Assembly: GCA_038496675.1 (NCBI GenBank)
Contig: CM076654.1
Span: 4,780,228-4,844,227 of the forward strand
DNA length: 64,000 nucleotides
Reading direction: 5' to 3'
DNA from: Rachycentron canadum
Taxonomy: Eukaryota > Chordata > Actinopteri > Carangiformes > Rachycentridae
Each line of letters begins with the position of its first letter. Position 1 is the first letter of the stretch. Below, piece after piece: positions 13,134 through 26,500 of this stretch. The position numbers and the translations under genes were made by a program. Below the pieces are notes generated by a model. That model made no database searches. It saw nothing but the letters and a program-made list of their open reading frames with translations, and was not told where the DNA came from.

Positions 13134-13923
13134 CTCAGAGAATTGTGTCACAGACAGACGGAGAAGAATGGCGTTGGATGGTGTGACTTGCATTTTGATT
13201 TCCTTTGAGAGCTGGGGGGCGGGGGGTTAGGGGGACACTCGGGAGGTGGTGGTGGTGGTGGAGAAGTACGGCCCTGTTTTTGATCCCTTTGTCAACTGTT
13301 ATCAGGTCACTTTGTTAGTGGAGGAGACGGCCATATAGGACAAGGAGAGAAAAGTTTTCTGATAAATCTTCTGTTTTTACAGTTAGTTTCTTATCTTTTT
13401 TTTTTTCTTTTTTTTTTTTCAATCTTAACATTGGTTAGTAAGAGAATAGAAGGTGCTGTTTTATGGCTAACAACAAAAAAAAACCCACCACAGGATGAGT
13501 CAGTTTTCAGTGCTGAGAAAATGGTATCAACTCAAGAAGCCTCCCATGTGAGCAAACACTTCCTCCACAGGTGGTTTTGCAGAGAGGGGGCCGATAGGAG
13601 GTGTGTCCACCTTGAGTGACAGGTGGAGTTCAAATCCCTGCCAGGATTTCATTGAGAGTGTGGCCCTGTGTAACGGGATATTCATGTGAAAGGCTGCCTC
13701 CCCTAGGGGCAAGACGGGCCGGCCCGAACAAGAGCTGCCCCCTTGTGGCACTTCGGGGGGGCGATGGATGCCCTTCACCCACAACCCTGGGTACGGAGGA
13801 GTGGAGCTAAGTGGAGCGAGCGGGTGTTTCCAGTGGGCTGAGCTTGTGTGATTTGGGGCCTAGTGGGGAAAGCTAGCAGCGAGCAGTTGGAACACAAGAG
13901 GGGACAGTCTCTGTCATTTTGCA

Positions 13924-13927
<4 letters not shown>

Positions 13928-13965
<38 letters not shown>
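13928..13965. repeat. (GT)n microsatellite
   Basis: About 19 GT units in intronic sequence. Confidence 0.95.
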
Positions 13966-13966
<1 letters not shown>

Positions 13967-16007
13967 AGGCACGTTTGCATATGTGCTCATTACTATTTTG
14001 TGCGCGCAACCAGAAGCTGTGACCCACTTCAGTAGATCACCGTCTCTCCTTCATACCAAAGCTCCTTTTTCCTTTCGCTCCCCATCCCCACATCCATCAA
14101 CGCCTACGTCAACATCTGACAAAAAAGAAAAATCCCTGTGGTGGAGATAATGGCGCAATTGCCAGCCTCTAAAATAACAACACAGTCCACAACAACAACA
14201 CTGCCCCATTTGGAGTGCAAGAGTCCCCCGCACAATGGCCCAGTGTTCAGAACCTGGGGCGCAGGCGGGGCTCCCCGCTGCCATCCAAGCTGTTAGACGA
14301 GCTGGAGAGAGAGGTCATAATCGCACAGTGAGCATCGCTCCACTTCCTGGTTCTCCTTTTAGATTGATTGAGACCCAGGGACAGATTCTGCCTCTCTTTG
14401 GATCCTCCTACACTGACTGTATTCAATGTGACATGCTGCTGGGGAGGAAACAAAAACAAAGTGTTACCTCAGGTGACTGGGATGTGCTGGTGTGAACCGG
14501 TGTGGGGGTCACAGTTTATAGAACGGTGATATGGAGAGGCAGGTTGGGATACATAGGTTGAATGGAAACCTGACGGGGCTACGCTCTTTGATCTTTGTCT
14601 TTCCCTTCAATTTTGGCGTCCTCCAAAGGCTGAGACGGAGCGCACGCTCTGAAATTATCATACCAAATGTGAATGTAATGTATACCTGTGCTGCCTCCCC
14701 GTTCCTGTCGGCCCCAGGCTAATATCTATCTTGCGAGCAGTCATCCAGAGCACAGCGTCTCTGCTCAGCAGTGTTTACAGTAGGAAGAGCAGCACTGAGA
14801 GGATGCGCAGTGAATCTGTGAAACGTAGGTGACTGCATCCTGTAGTTGTGTGAAAAGGTGCTTTGAGTCAAAGCAGCCTCACTTCACCATGACCTCCTCA
14901 CTGGTTTTCCTTATTCTCTTGTGTAGAATGATCCATTTTGTTTCGTAGGACAAGAGCTGTGATTGAAAATTGGAGATTAATCTGTCGTGTTTTGTCAGTG
15001 TGGGGGAGGCCTGAGCAGGAGGATTCAAGGATGAACGTCCTTTTCTCTAAAGGTGCAACTCAGTATCTACACGAAAACGTATGTGCAAGTGTGTGTGTGT
15101 CTTTGGTCTTTAATGTTCATCCATCTTAGGGCCCTTGAAGGCAAACGATTTCTCCAATTCAGCATCTGCTATTTGTGCACTAGTTCACATCGTCGTCAGG
15201 TTTCATCGTCAAGGCGGAAAGAGAAGTTGCAGAAGGCACACGTTGTCCAGATTCCTTCCCTATGATTCGTCAATACTCAACCCAATTTGCATCTGACCCC
15301 CTTACTCTTAGCTAAGCCCCCCCCCCACCCAAAAAAAAAAAACAAAAAAAACCCTCAGGTCAGGGGCTTGACCTCTCAGCCTTGTAGCACTGAGTGACTA
15401 GGCGCCTTCTGAATTTCTCCTCAATTGGCCCGCTGCACGACTAACCTGCTCCCAACGTGATGAAGTGGGGTTCAAAGGTCAGGGGTCAGCAGAGGGAGAA
15501 CGGTATCTTGGGTCATCAGAAGTGGCCTGGGGGGGGGGCACAGTGGCCAAGGGCTCGGCGCCACAGTTCTGGTTGATTGGGGTGTTGTGGTCTTTGGGTT
15601 AAAAGGATAAGTGGCCCGCAGGTCAGTTTGGCCCAGTTCTAATGCTAATACAGGAGCTTGTCTTTGCGCCGTTGCCAGGGTGGGGACTGGATCCAGGATT
15701 TTTGGAGCTCCAGTTGTCTTCTTTTTTGCTTTGGTTTTCTTTTTGTACGTTTCCTGTCTTTAATTGAGCTGTTGACTTCGAGGTTATCTGTTAACTTCCC
15801 TTATGATACGGAACCCGCTTTAGAGTGCACGCTAGCACATCCATGAGATTTTCTTGTTAGATAACTTGATGTCAAACATGAAATGGAGATTTGAGTCTTA
15901 CACTCAGCTCTAGTATTCTTCACCATCTTCACCATCTTCACAGATAACTAAAGTGAAGCTTTGAGATAAATGTATTTGTTGATTTGCAACCACGGAAGCT
16001 GCCACCT

Positions 16008-16009
<2 letters not shown>

Positions 16010-16038
<29 letters not shown>

Positions 16039-16045
16039 GGGGGGG
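16010..16045. repeat. T29-G7 homopolymer junction
   Basis: A run of about 29 T is followed directly by 7 G, 770 bp upstream of the first visible znrf3 exon. Confidence 0.9.
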
Positions 16046-16817
16046 CCCAGTGAATGAGTCACTGCTTTGTGATGTCTGCCATCCTTTAACTTTAATCTTC
16101 TCTGAAGACATTGTTTAGCTGCTGGGCGTGCAGAGCTTTTTGGCACAGACAACTGGGCCAATTTGTTGGCCTAAAGTGTAATGAGAGGACAACTCAAGAT
16201 AGTCTGACAGACCCTAATCTGTACGTGTGTTTGTGTGTTTGCATTGGCGTAGAACGTAAGCATCCACCTTTCTTTATTTGAGAAGGGAAGATAAAATGCA
16301 TTCAGTTATCAGATATGTATGTGCAAACACTGCAGAAATGTCAACAACATTAATCATTCTCAGCAATATGAATGGAAGCAGATTTGATGCAATCCCCCTT
16401 AAGTAGAAATTCTATGAAAATCTTTGTAATTGGTTGATCTGTGACAGTACACAAGTCCCGGTTTTGCTTATCTGCTGTTCGGTATGTTTAGATGCCGCGT
16501 GATTTTTGCAGCACGCAGCGAATACTTCAGAGACGACTAATGCTCTTAAGCTCTTGTGTTTAATTATGGAAAATAGGTGACAAGTGGATTATAAACTGCT
16601 GCTCTGCTCCCCCCAAAGGTCGGCTGGGGGTGTGCGGTGGTATCCAGAAGAGATTAGTTTAATTCTAAACTAATAGTTTTTACAACACACCTGGAGCAAA
16701 CCTGGAAGCCCGTGATGCCAGGACCCTTACTCTTGAAACGCTGCACATGCTTAGGGTTAGAGATGAATAGTAACTTAGTAGCATTGATATTAATCCTCAT
16801 GACTTGTGTTTCTCCAG

Positions 16818-16940
16818 ATGCATCCTTTGGGACTATGTAATAATAATGATGAGGAGGACCTGTACGAGTACGGCTGGGTCGGAGTGGTGAAGCTGGAGCA
16901 ACCAGAGCTGGACCCTAGTTGTCTCACCGTGCTGGGAAAG
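16818..16940 (+). CDS. znrf3: znrf3 coding exon (ectodomain, residues 1-41 of the visible part)
   Basis: This 123-bp, 41-codon, phase 0/0 exon starts after 'tttctccag' and ends at 'gggaaag|gtaagg'. It encodes MHPLGLCNNNDEEDLYEYGW and continues to TVLGK, the Asn/Asp/Glu-rich loop and strand of the protease-associated fold. Because its first codon is ATG it could start a short isoform without a signal peptide; in the full protein it continues from the missing upstream exon. Confidence 0.95.
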
Positions 16941-17487
16941 GTAAGGAACTGGTCATTTCCTCTTTTCAAGTTGTTTTGGAGTGTTGAACAATAACTACAT
17001 TTTCACACGGGTTGTTCCATTTACCACTGAAGTACATGGGTTAATCTTCAGAAAGCCAGAGCTCTGTACTGATTAAACAACATCTTAAACTCGCTCTAGA
17101 CTACACGCATCAATCTGCTGGAAATTAAATGCAAAACCATTTTAGCTACTGTAGTTGAGCATGTTTGTGGTATTAAAACTCCTAGGTGTCGAGTACAGCT
17201 TCATTCATTGCATACTTACAGATTGTCTTGGTCATAGTCAGGTGTGTTTCTCAAGACCCTGAACACCCAGGCTTTATTTTTTCACAGCTGCTTTTTACAA
17301 TCGATTTTCACATCTTGGAAAGGATGCACAGAAATGGAAAGTGGATTGCTGTGTGCTTGTAAACGCACTCTTTTTAAAATCGTAAGAATGCAGATCAAAA
17401 TAGAAAGCAACAATATCAGGTGTACTGAATGTTGGGACATGATATTTTTGGCTGCATGAGCAACAAGCAGAAATGTGTTGTACTATG

Positions 17488-17528
<41 letters not shown>

Positions 17529-20500
17529 CGTGTGTGTGTAAATATATAGACTGTTCCCTTTGCTACAAATTCATTCCCTTTTACTTAATTAAAACCCTTT
17601 TAAGAGTTTATCTTTGATCTTTTGTTGTCGCAGAGACAATTCACGGAAGGATGATTTTGTTTTATTTTGTTCCTCACTTCCCATTGCTGGGAGGGTGAGG
17701 GTGAACTGAATCCCTCGCTTGTCTCCCACCACCACCCCCCAACGCCACTTGTCTCCATCCTCCCTCCCTCCACTGCCCGGTCCCCTCTGGAGTCTCCGAG
17801 TGGTATTTTATCATGCTTTAATTAAGTGTTCCTCTTAATGGAATGTACCAACATTCCCCGGAGGATGAAGGAGAACGGGGGGGGGGGGGAGTTACTGGCT
17901 ATAGTCTCATTTATCCCGTACATGTCTGGTGACAGAAAGAGAGCAGCCATTCATAATTTAAGGAGTCCTTGTGCTGTATAGACATGCTAATGGTGCACTT
18001 TCCTTGGTGGTGGTTGCTGCTACGTAGCTGACGCATACTTGTGCTGAGACCTGAAAACTGGCCTAATGTTCAGCACTCAAACTTCTCTGGTGCTGTAGCT
18101 AAGAATATACCATGATCATGGTTGGTTTCACTCATTAGTAAATGGCCTTTATTGAGGTGATGAATCCAGGTTTGCAAAGTAGCTGTTTCAGAGAAAAAAC
18201 CAAGGAAACTATAACGGCTGAAGTTGTTGTTTACCACTTATCACTTCTGTAATTGTCATGGGAGCAATATGTGTCTGGTACAGTTAGGCTGCTGTGGTTT
18301 AAATTCAAAAACAATTTATCCGTGAATGTTTCACAGTCTCGCAGTGTATAAAGTGAGACTGAAATGTCTTATTTGGATTATAAAGCAGCTCTAGGTTCAA
18401 TATTAATACTGCAAAAGTACTCATAGTATTCAGAAACTGAGCTTTAAAATGAGCCGTTAGGACTTCTCTAACTTTATGATTTCGCAACAAAGCAGTCGCT
18501 GCTTTCGGCCATGCTCGAGGCCCAGTGCACCTGGACCCACCATCCAGCCCTGCAGGAAATGATTTTTCATTCTATAAACCTCAAACATATCTTCTCATTG
18601 ATATCAATACTTCAACTATAACGCCAGTAAAACATAAAATATGGGACCTTTTAAAAGTGGGAAGGACTTTTCCACATCAAAGTTTGATGACCGGTCTAGC
18701 TCTTGAGAAGACTGTATGAAGTTGACACAAAGTAAGGTGGCACTCGACTGGGGCTAAAGTAATACTAGTTTGAAAGTGAACAAAAACCTGTGGATGTGGA
18801 CTGAGACACGACTGGCCTCCTGAAGCCCACTCCTCAACTCTGCTTGAGAGTGAGGGCTCAAGGGTCCACTAGCTACCTCTACTGTAACACGTCCAAACCT
18901 CTGAGCAATCTGTTGTGACCCGTGAGCCATTTAACATCACAGAGGATGTCAAATCACAGTGCAATTGTTGTTATGAGATTACTTTGGCCAGGGGAGGTGG
19001 GAGAGACGGGTGATATGTGATCGGGCCACGTTCAGGTCCAGAATTTTGTGGCTCCGTGGCTTGTTCCTTTGCCAACTGAGCCACGAGGATGCCCTGGGTA
19101 CTAAAAACCCACACCCTCCTCTCAGTGGAACCAGTCAAAGCAAAGTGCTAATGAGCTGGCCGTTTTTTTATAAATTCAGTGTTTGATGTCTTGCTAAGGG
19201 ACACTGTAGTGAGGATGGCAGGAACCTTGGCCTATGACCTTTTGGCCTCCAGCCAGCCTCCCTAACCTCTAGACCACTCTGCTTCCTCTGTGTTTATTCA
19301 ACCAGGACTATAATTAGAGGAGGGAAAGCCCATTGTTGCATCTTGACAGACCCTCGCCCGTGGCCCGATCACAGCTGGGTGCTTTGTGTTGGCACTGGCG
19401 CTTTTGCCAGGCCAGACAGTGCAGTGTTTACCCCCTGCCAGTCTGCTTACTCTGCCCAGCCAGCCAGGTCACTGTGCCCAGCCCTAGTCCGGATACTATG
19501 CCCACTCTTACACACTCACCCCGCCTGGTCTGGTCTGGCCTCATGCTCGGAAGCCCCCGCGCCCCCCGCCCCCACCGTCTCCCGCCTTACCCGACTGGCC
19601 CCTGACTGAACCCAAGAGCCCACTCCACTTTGCTGCCACTTTGCCACCAACAGTGTTGGGGTCTTGTCTGGTCAATTTAGATTCCATTCAATTACAGATT
19701 CCCAGTGAACGCACAAAACAGAATTGTAAGAGGAAAAAAAAAAAACACTATTTACTCTAATCCATGTCTAAATATAAAGTGTCTGGGAACACAAGGCCCC
19801 CAGCTGTGCTTAGGAGCTGGTCAACACGTAGCAATGGGCATTCCTTCCTCTATTTAGAGTCGGCTGAATAAAGGGAAGAGGTTTGCCTTTAAAGTAATTG
19901 GCTCATGTGGGCATGCAGATAGTTTTTAAATTTTAATTATGGTTGAATTGATATGAGCTACCATCTCCCAGAAGCCAGAGTCTACACCATGTCGATTATT
20001 CTGTGCAGGTTTCTGCAGCTCTACACAGAACAGTGTTCCTATATACTGTTTTTGTCACCAGTGTAATTTTTTATTTTTTTTCACTTGCACTGAATTACTC
20101 ATCTGTACTCATTACTCAGTGGTGTAAGGATATCGTGTCGGTCTCACTGTCACAGAGCGATGCTCCGACATCAGCAAATATTAACAGTAGAGGAAGAGGA
20201 GGAAAAGAGGTCGGTCACGCTGGCCTCTGAAGTCCTCGTGCAAACCTCACCAAATGGCTGGTGTGTCATATATATATGTACACAGTTTTTTCCTGCACTT
20301 CCTGTCTGGTTCCTGTGAGAGCTGCAGGACTGTTAAACCTCTGACCTCAGTGTGCCACAGCAGTAGCTCCTCCCCCACAACAGCAGGAAAACCAAGAGAA
20401 AATCTGTCCCCACTGGAGGCAGCTGTGTTTGAGACATTCTTTGAGGTGGTTTGATCGTCTGAGTTATGGTGTCATGTCACTGCAAGGTGCCCCAGTGCAA

Positions 20501-23500
20501 GCACAGGACTCGGTGACAAGTAATTGCTTCTTCTTAGTTACAGCTTATCAAGTCTCTGCTTTCTCTGAGGTGTTGGTAAATGTTGTAAATCATGCTCACA
20601 CCTCTGTCGACATTCATCTGTTCTCAAGTTGAACTATTTATTGCAGTCAATAACATATTCTTGGTTGTCATTTCCTCCCCGCTGCTTGACTTTCTCAGAA
20701 CTGGCCTCCCTCCCTTCTTCTCCACGCCGTCTTTCACATACATACACTGCGATTTTTGGCAGCTTCTCTGGAACATGAAATCATGCCACTGGCTTTCGAG
20801 CTGGTCAGAGGCTTTTGTCGCTGTGCCAGGGAGATATCTCTTCTTTCAAGTCTCACAGTGTCGGTCCAATGGCCACACGGGGCCTTAGCACGCCGGCTTT
20901 TTCGCCTTTCATCCTACCCCGCGGCTCCCATGACATCAGCCCCCTAACCCAGGCAACCAGGAGAGGAACGGCAGAGGAGTGGAGTGGTGACAGGTAGCAA
21001 AAGGGGAGGGAGCTAGAGGGAAGAGGTTGGGGTTTTTGAGGGGATGACGAAGGCAAAAGGGTCTGGTTTGGTAAGTAGGTGGCTGGGATCCGTCTCTCAC
21101 TTCGTACAACTTTTTTTTTTTGCACGCACATAAGCAGAAAAATGCGACCCATCCTCCCACACAGCCCTGCAGCTTGTGTAAAGCAAGCCTCTTGGCTGGC
21201 ATAGCATGTAAAACTCCCTGGTATGTGCTTGTTGTGTGTGTGGCCTGGCGCTGCCCTTGACCAGCTCGTCTCTGAACTGCGATCAGTTCCACCTTAAACG
21301 CCAGCCAAAGACAACATTTCATCGCAGCGGAGCGTAACTGCGCCGGGACCGGCTGCTGCAAAGCACTTAAAAATAACTCGAGCAACAAGAAAAGTTTCAA
21401 GATCTTTATTGACATATCCTCCCAGAAATAAAGTGAGCTCCTTTTAAGTTTTTGCCAGAGGCACACAACCATAAAAAGTGTATCCTGTGTGGGAAGCTCT
21501 GTCTTTGACACACATACAAACACAATCCTAAAGCCACAGTTGCCATGGAACAATGTGAGCGGGCAAAGCAGTGTGTGTCTGTCTTTTTCTACCGTGGCCC
21601 TCACGTTGGCACTAGAGGACGACAGGCCCGAGCAAACAGCTGCTGTGTCTTAGTGCTAAGTGGCTTTTGGACTCTAACCATGTCTGGCATCTCAGCCAGA
21701 GCTGTAGAGAGGGTGTAGTGTGTGTGAAAGAGGAATGATGGGGGATATATAAAGTACACAAGGGCTACACGGATGGTGTGTGCGCGTCTGAAGAAGAGAA
21801 AGAGCAGCTTTAAAAAGAAAGAGATGGCAACAGACAGATGAGTGTGATATTGCGGGAGACTGGCTCTGCGCCTGTGGCCAGGTTAGCTGTCCTACACACT
21901 CAGGTGTGTGCGAGGGTTCGTCTCGAGGCCACGGCAATGCCAGTAAGGTGTCATGCGGCAGGGGCTTGTTGTGAAGAAGCTTCAGCGCCGGCTGCACTTC
22001 CAGACCACTACTAATACAGCATGTCGGCCCTCGTGGACAGAACCGCTGTCTGATCAGTGGGTGTGTTTGTTGATTTGCCTGTTTGTGAGCTCATCCGCGC
22101 TTTATCAGTGTGGATAAGACAAACTAGAAGCTGGCAGATGAGCTTGTGTTTTCTTATGCAGGCGGCTGAGTGACTCACCGTCTCTCATTGCTCTCGTTTC
22201 CCTCCTTTCTGCAAAGACCTTAGCGAATCAGAGAGCCTTGATAACAGAAAGGAAAGAAAATTGCTGTAGTTTTACATTCTGCAGTCTCCAGACTGTTTTG
22301 TTAAATTGCAGTGAAGCCACAATAGTCATTGATTTTCAACAGCGGCTTTTGTTCAATATAGAGGAGGCTTCTGAAATCTTTTTTTCTTCCTCAACATTTT
22401 TAAAATCTTTTCAAAGCTGAGCCATAAAGATGCAGGATATTGATAAGACGATTTCCACCTATACTTGTGCTGAAAACGATAGAACTTACATCCTTTTCAT
22501 TTGAATTCAGCAAACTGAGAGTCAGTTTATGGTTGTTTTGAATGGAAAAGGCGGCTGCAACAAAAGTATAATGATGGCTAATGTTGTGGCAGCGTCGTAA
22601 ACTTGTCAGATGCAGCAAAATGAGGGCATTTTCAAGTTCCCTTCCCTGAGACATCTTAAATTGTCAAATTTGGGTATCCTGCTTTTAAAAGAAGTATTAC
22701 ATAAAGTTTCATAGTCTCTCAGTTCACAAGATTTGAATTGTATACAAGTAATAAATCACAGGACACTCATTAGTCACCAAATATCTGTTGCATTCACAGC
22801 TTTTTTGATGCCGTATTGCAGAAGTTACTGAAGGTCTGAAACAAACTCAGCCTCGCGTGCGTGTTGGGGTAAAAATGCACCAGCTTTAGCTTCCTCTCCA
22901 CCTGCCCCCTTGCACTGCACACAACACTTTCAAACACCTCAGCATGGAGGGAGGGATAGAACTGAAGAGAAACTGAAAAAGAGAAGAGGAGGAGCTGCAA
23001 GGAGGGAAGAGAAAAGGGAGAAGAAAGCTTGTGAAGTGCGGGGCACTCAGGGGCCTGCCTTTTGGGCTCTCCTTTCATGTTTGTGTACGCCTCGACTTGC
23101 TGATATTATCTTGGCCGCTCTTCCTGGCGGGGTGTCGGGAGAGGTTTCCACTGTGACCAGGCAGGGGCCTCTCTCCCTCTCTCTCTATATCTGTATGTCT
23201 CTCTCCCTTTCTCACCCCCCTCCTCTCTGAGGCTGTGTTGAAACCCTCACCCACCTTCCTAGTCCCTCTCCTAAATCACCGCTTCACCACGTTTCACGGC
23301 GCTGGGAGGCGCCTGGGATCCCACTGCGCTCGTTTCCATGGTCACTGGGAAGCTCCTTGTGTCATGTGGCTCAAAGTGAGCCGTCCCTGGGCCGAATTAC
23401 CCAGCTTTCAATGGGAGGCCAAATGACCATTATTAGACTTCACAGCTCAGGCCCCTATTTAAAGAGAGAAGAAAGGAGCCCTGGGGACTTAAGATGAGAG

Positions 23501-26500
23501 AGATGGAACGAGAGAGAGAGAGAGAAGGCGAGGGGAGAAAACAGAGAGAGAGAGAGGGAGAGGAAGAAAGGAGGGGAAAGTGCAGTTAGCACCACTGAGG
23601 AAATGTTTCTTTTTTATTTTTTCCCTCCCTGACATCGATTTTTGTTCTTAATCACAATTGTTATTAGAAAGTCAGACGCTAGTCGCGAGCTAAAGCTCTC
23701 CTGTCTGTCAAACAGCATCCAGAAGAGTCAGAGCGGCGCTGGATCAAAAGATGAGCCATGGAAAAAGTAAATCTTAGAAAAGATAGAACCAGACATCCGC
23801 CCACGTCAACCAAAGCCCCGTCTTTTCTCACCTCATCACTGTCTAAGCCACTTGCTTCGTAGGGGAGTACGTGCTTATGTGCGTGAGAAACCTTGGGTCC
23901 CGCTTCCTGCTGTGTACGCCAGGGCCATGTTGTCCTTAGGGCTCGGGGCCCACGGCCTGGCACGGAAGCTGGTAACTGAAACCCCCCCTCCCACATCCCC
24001 ACCCCTCTACAGATGACTCTTCATGCTGAAGGAGGTAGTGGGGGTGAAAATGGCATCCTGCTCCTGTGGCGTAAACTTTCTTTTATGCTCCGCCAGCAAG
24101 GCGAGGTTTTGGGCAAAGCACGAGGGGGTGGAGAAAAAGTGGCGTGTGAGTGTATGAAGGCGACATTAGAGCTGCTGTTCTGACAGAGTGAGGTAATGGA
24201 AGAAGAGAAAGAGAAACATGGAGATAGGACGGGGTTGCAGAATGGGAATGCACCTGGCACAAACTGGGAGAGACATTAACATTGTTTATGGAGACCAATA
24301 TAACAATAAAATTTAGATGAGACATCTGCGCGGAGGCTGTCTGCGACCAATCCGAAGAGCAAAGATCCCGAACAGTGAGCTGTTATGGGTGTTATGATGT
24401 TATGTACCTGAATATCTTGCACCGTCTGTTGCCACGCTTTGTTCAAATCCTATTTACAGAGGTGTGTGTCAGGTTTGGTAAAGAGATGTTCACAGTTTTA
24501 TAAAGCAGCTGTTTCCTGCCTTGTAGGCTAGTGACACTCAACATAAAAATATATGATTATTCATTTATTTACGGTTTTATTTCAGTTTTCATGTGAGACC
24601 TGCAGACCTGAATAAAGAGATTAGGAGAAGGTCTTAAAAAAATGTTTTTTTAATGATTTTTTTTTTTTTCTGTTTTCCTACCGGGTTGAACCGTCAGGTG
24701 ACTACTCAGACTTGGGGCTTGAGGTGTGGTAGCATTGTCCTGAATTACTCAAAGGAGAGCTGCACACATCAAAGTATGTTAACAGGTCTTGGGCAGCACT
24801 ATTGCGTTTGTACTATATACAATAAAGCTTTTGGCAGCTCCAGAGGGAGATGTGCAAAGTCTGATCAATGACCTCAGGTGAGACTCCATCGACCGGGGTT
24901 TGAAAATGGAAAAAAAATCTGGGGGTGTGGAGTTGGAAAGAAGTGAGATTCCCTAGACATTTGAACCCTGCTCCTCACCTCAGCTTGATGCTAGAAGCTC
25001 CAGGTTGCATCAGCCACTACTAGCATCGCACGCCCCAAATATCCAGCCCAACTGTCAGTGATTGAGCTGCATTGTGGGTAATTTAGCCATTGCATTGATG
25101 TAAATCCTCCTGTCCGTTGTTAATCCAACAATATTACAGGAGTAAAGCTAAACCAGTACATAACTCCTTACACTGCTGCTTTTGCTCAACCTTCAGTCTC
25201 ATTAAAGACAAAGCATCTGCCGTCTTTCTTTCAACTTTGACCTTATTAGATACCATCAAAGCATTAACCCAGACAGCTTCTTCTTTGCAATTAAGTTAAA
25301 AAAAAAAAAAATACAAAAAAAACAAAAAAAAAAACCCCAAAGGTTCAGTTAGTCTCTGCTGCAAGGGGAGATGCACAGCAGGAGACAAGAGGTAAGGTAA
25401 GAAAAGAGGCATTAATCGGGGGTGGTGGTGGGGTGGGGTGGGGGTGGNNNNNNNNNNNNNNNNNNNNNNNNNNNNNNNNNNNNNNNNNNNNNNNNNNNNN
25501 NNNNNNNNNNNNNNNNNNNNNNNNNNNNNNNNNNNNNNNNNNNNNNNNNNNNNNNNNNNNNNNNNNNNNNNNNNNNNNNNNNNNNNNNNNNNNNNNNNNN
25601 NNNNNNNNNNNNNNNNNNNNNNNNNNNNNNNNNNNNNNNNNNNNNNNNNNNNNNNNNNNNNNNNNNNNNNNNNNNNNNNNNNNNNNNNNNNNNNNNNNNN
25701 NNNNNNNNNNNNNNNNNNNNNNNNNNNNNNNNNNNNNNNNNNNNNNNNNNNNNNNNNNNNNNNNNNNNNNNNNNNNNNNNNNNNNNNNNNNNNNNNNNNN
25801 NNNNNNNNNNNNNNNNNNNNNNNNGGGTGGGGGTGGGGGGGTGGGGGGGTGTATAGGGCCGAGTCCTGACCTGCTCTGTGCCATTTGCCCAGGGAAAGAA
25901 GAAGCAACAGCCCTCCACCAGCAGCAGGGAAGAGTATTACAAGAGGGCGAAGCAACAACAGCAGCTTCTCTTTCATGCAAGCAGGGACATGGTCTGTTAA
26001 AGCTGCTTCAAGGCAGAGGGAGATTAGAGGAAAACCATGCAACTGCAGACGAATTAAGGGAAGGGAGAGAAGTGGCCGTTGAGGGAGACGCCTCGACTCG
26101 ACTCAGATCGCCACGTTTGGATTATAGCGCGTGTTCAGGTTAAGGGAACCACTAACACTGCTATGCGGCTGTTTTGTCCTACTAGTGGTTCATGTGTCAG
26201 TTTCGTCGTCGTTAAAGGCACTGGAGATAGATACAAAATCAATACAGCGGTCTCCACAGATTGCTGCATTTCATTCATGCTATAGATTCATGACTGCATT
26301 TTCACGCTCCAAGTCTATTCCCTTGCATTTTATTTGCTGGGTTCTGAGCGCTGGCAAAACACTTGGGACCTACACTCGCTACTGTGCCTGAACGCATCCT
26401 GTGTAGATACAGGTGAGGGCTGAAGCTGCTACTTCCTGTGCAGACATTGGGTGGTGTTAGCTGTCAGCTAGCTCCACGTCTAAGTTGGAGATAAAAGCCT

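Larger units (their letters stand above)
1..16817 (+). other. znrf3: znrf3 upstream intron (5' coding exon outside window)
   Basis: No coding exon could be supported in these 16.8 kb. The first znrf3 exon seen (16818) starts at an acceptor and begins at the point where vertebrate ZNRF3 continues from its signal-peptide exon, so this stretch is inferred to be intron. It is non-repetitive for long distances, with GC-rich blocks near 5.0-5.7, 7.0-7.2, 12.9-13.3 and 13.5-13.8 kb that look like candidate non-coding regulatory sequence. It also holds poly-T tracts, microsatellites, two repeat fragments and one assembly gap, listed separately. Open frames here are all below 100 codons apart from ones created by the N gap. 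Confidence 0.7.

Noticed and set aside
20936..21604. 222-codon open frame on the minus strand in a znrf3 intron
   Set aside because: Longest frame outside genes and free of N, but its translation is low in recognisable domains, ends in a Pro/Ser-rich stretch encoded by purine-rich DNA, and has no splice or homology support.
25296..26143. Long open frames of 140-250 codons on both strands around 25.3-26.1 kb
   Set aside because: Most of each frame is X from the N gap; flanks are G-rich repeat and poly-A. Artefacts.
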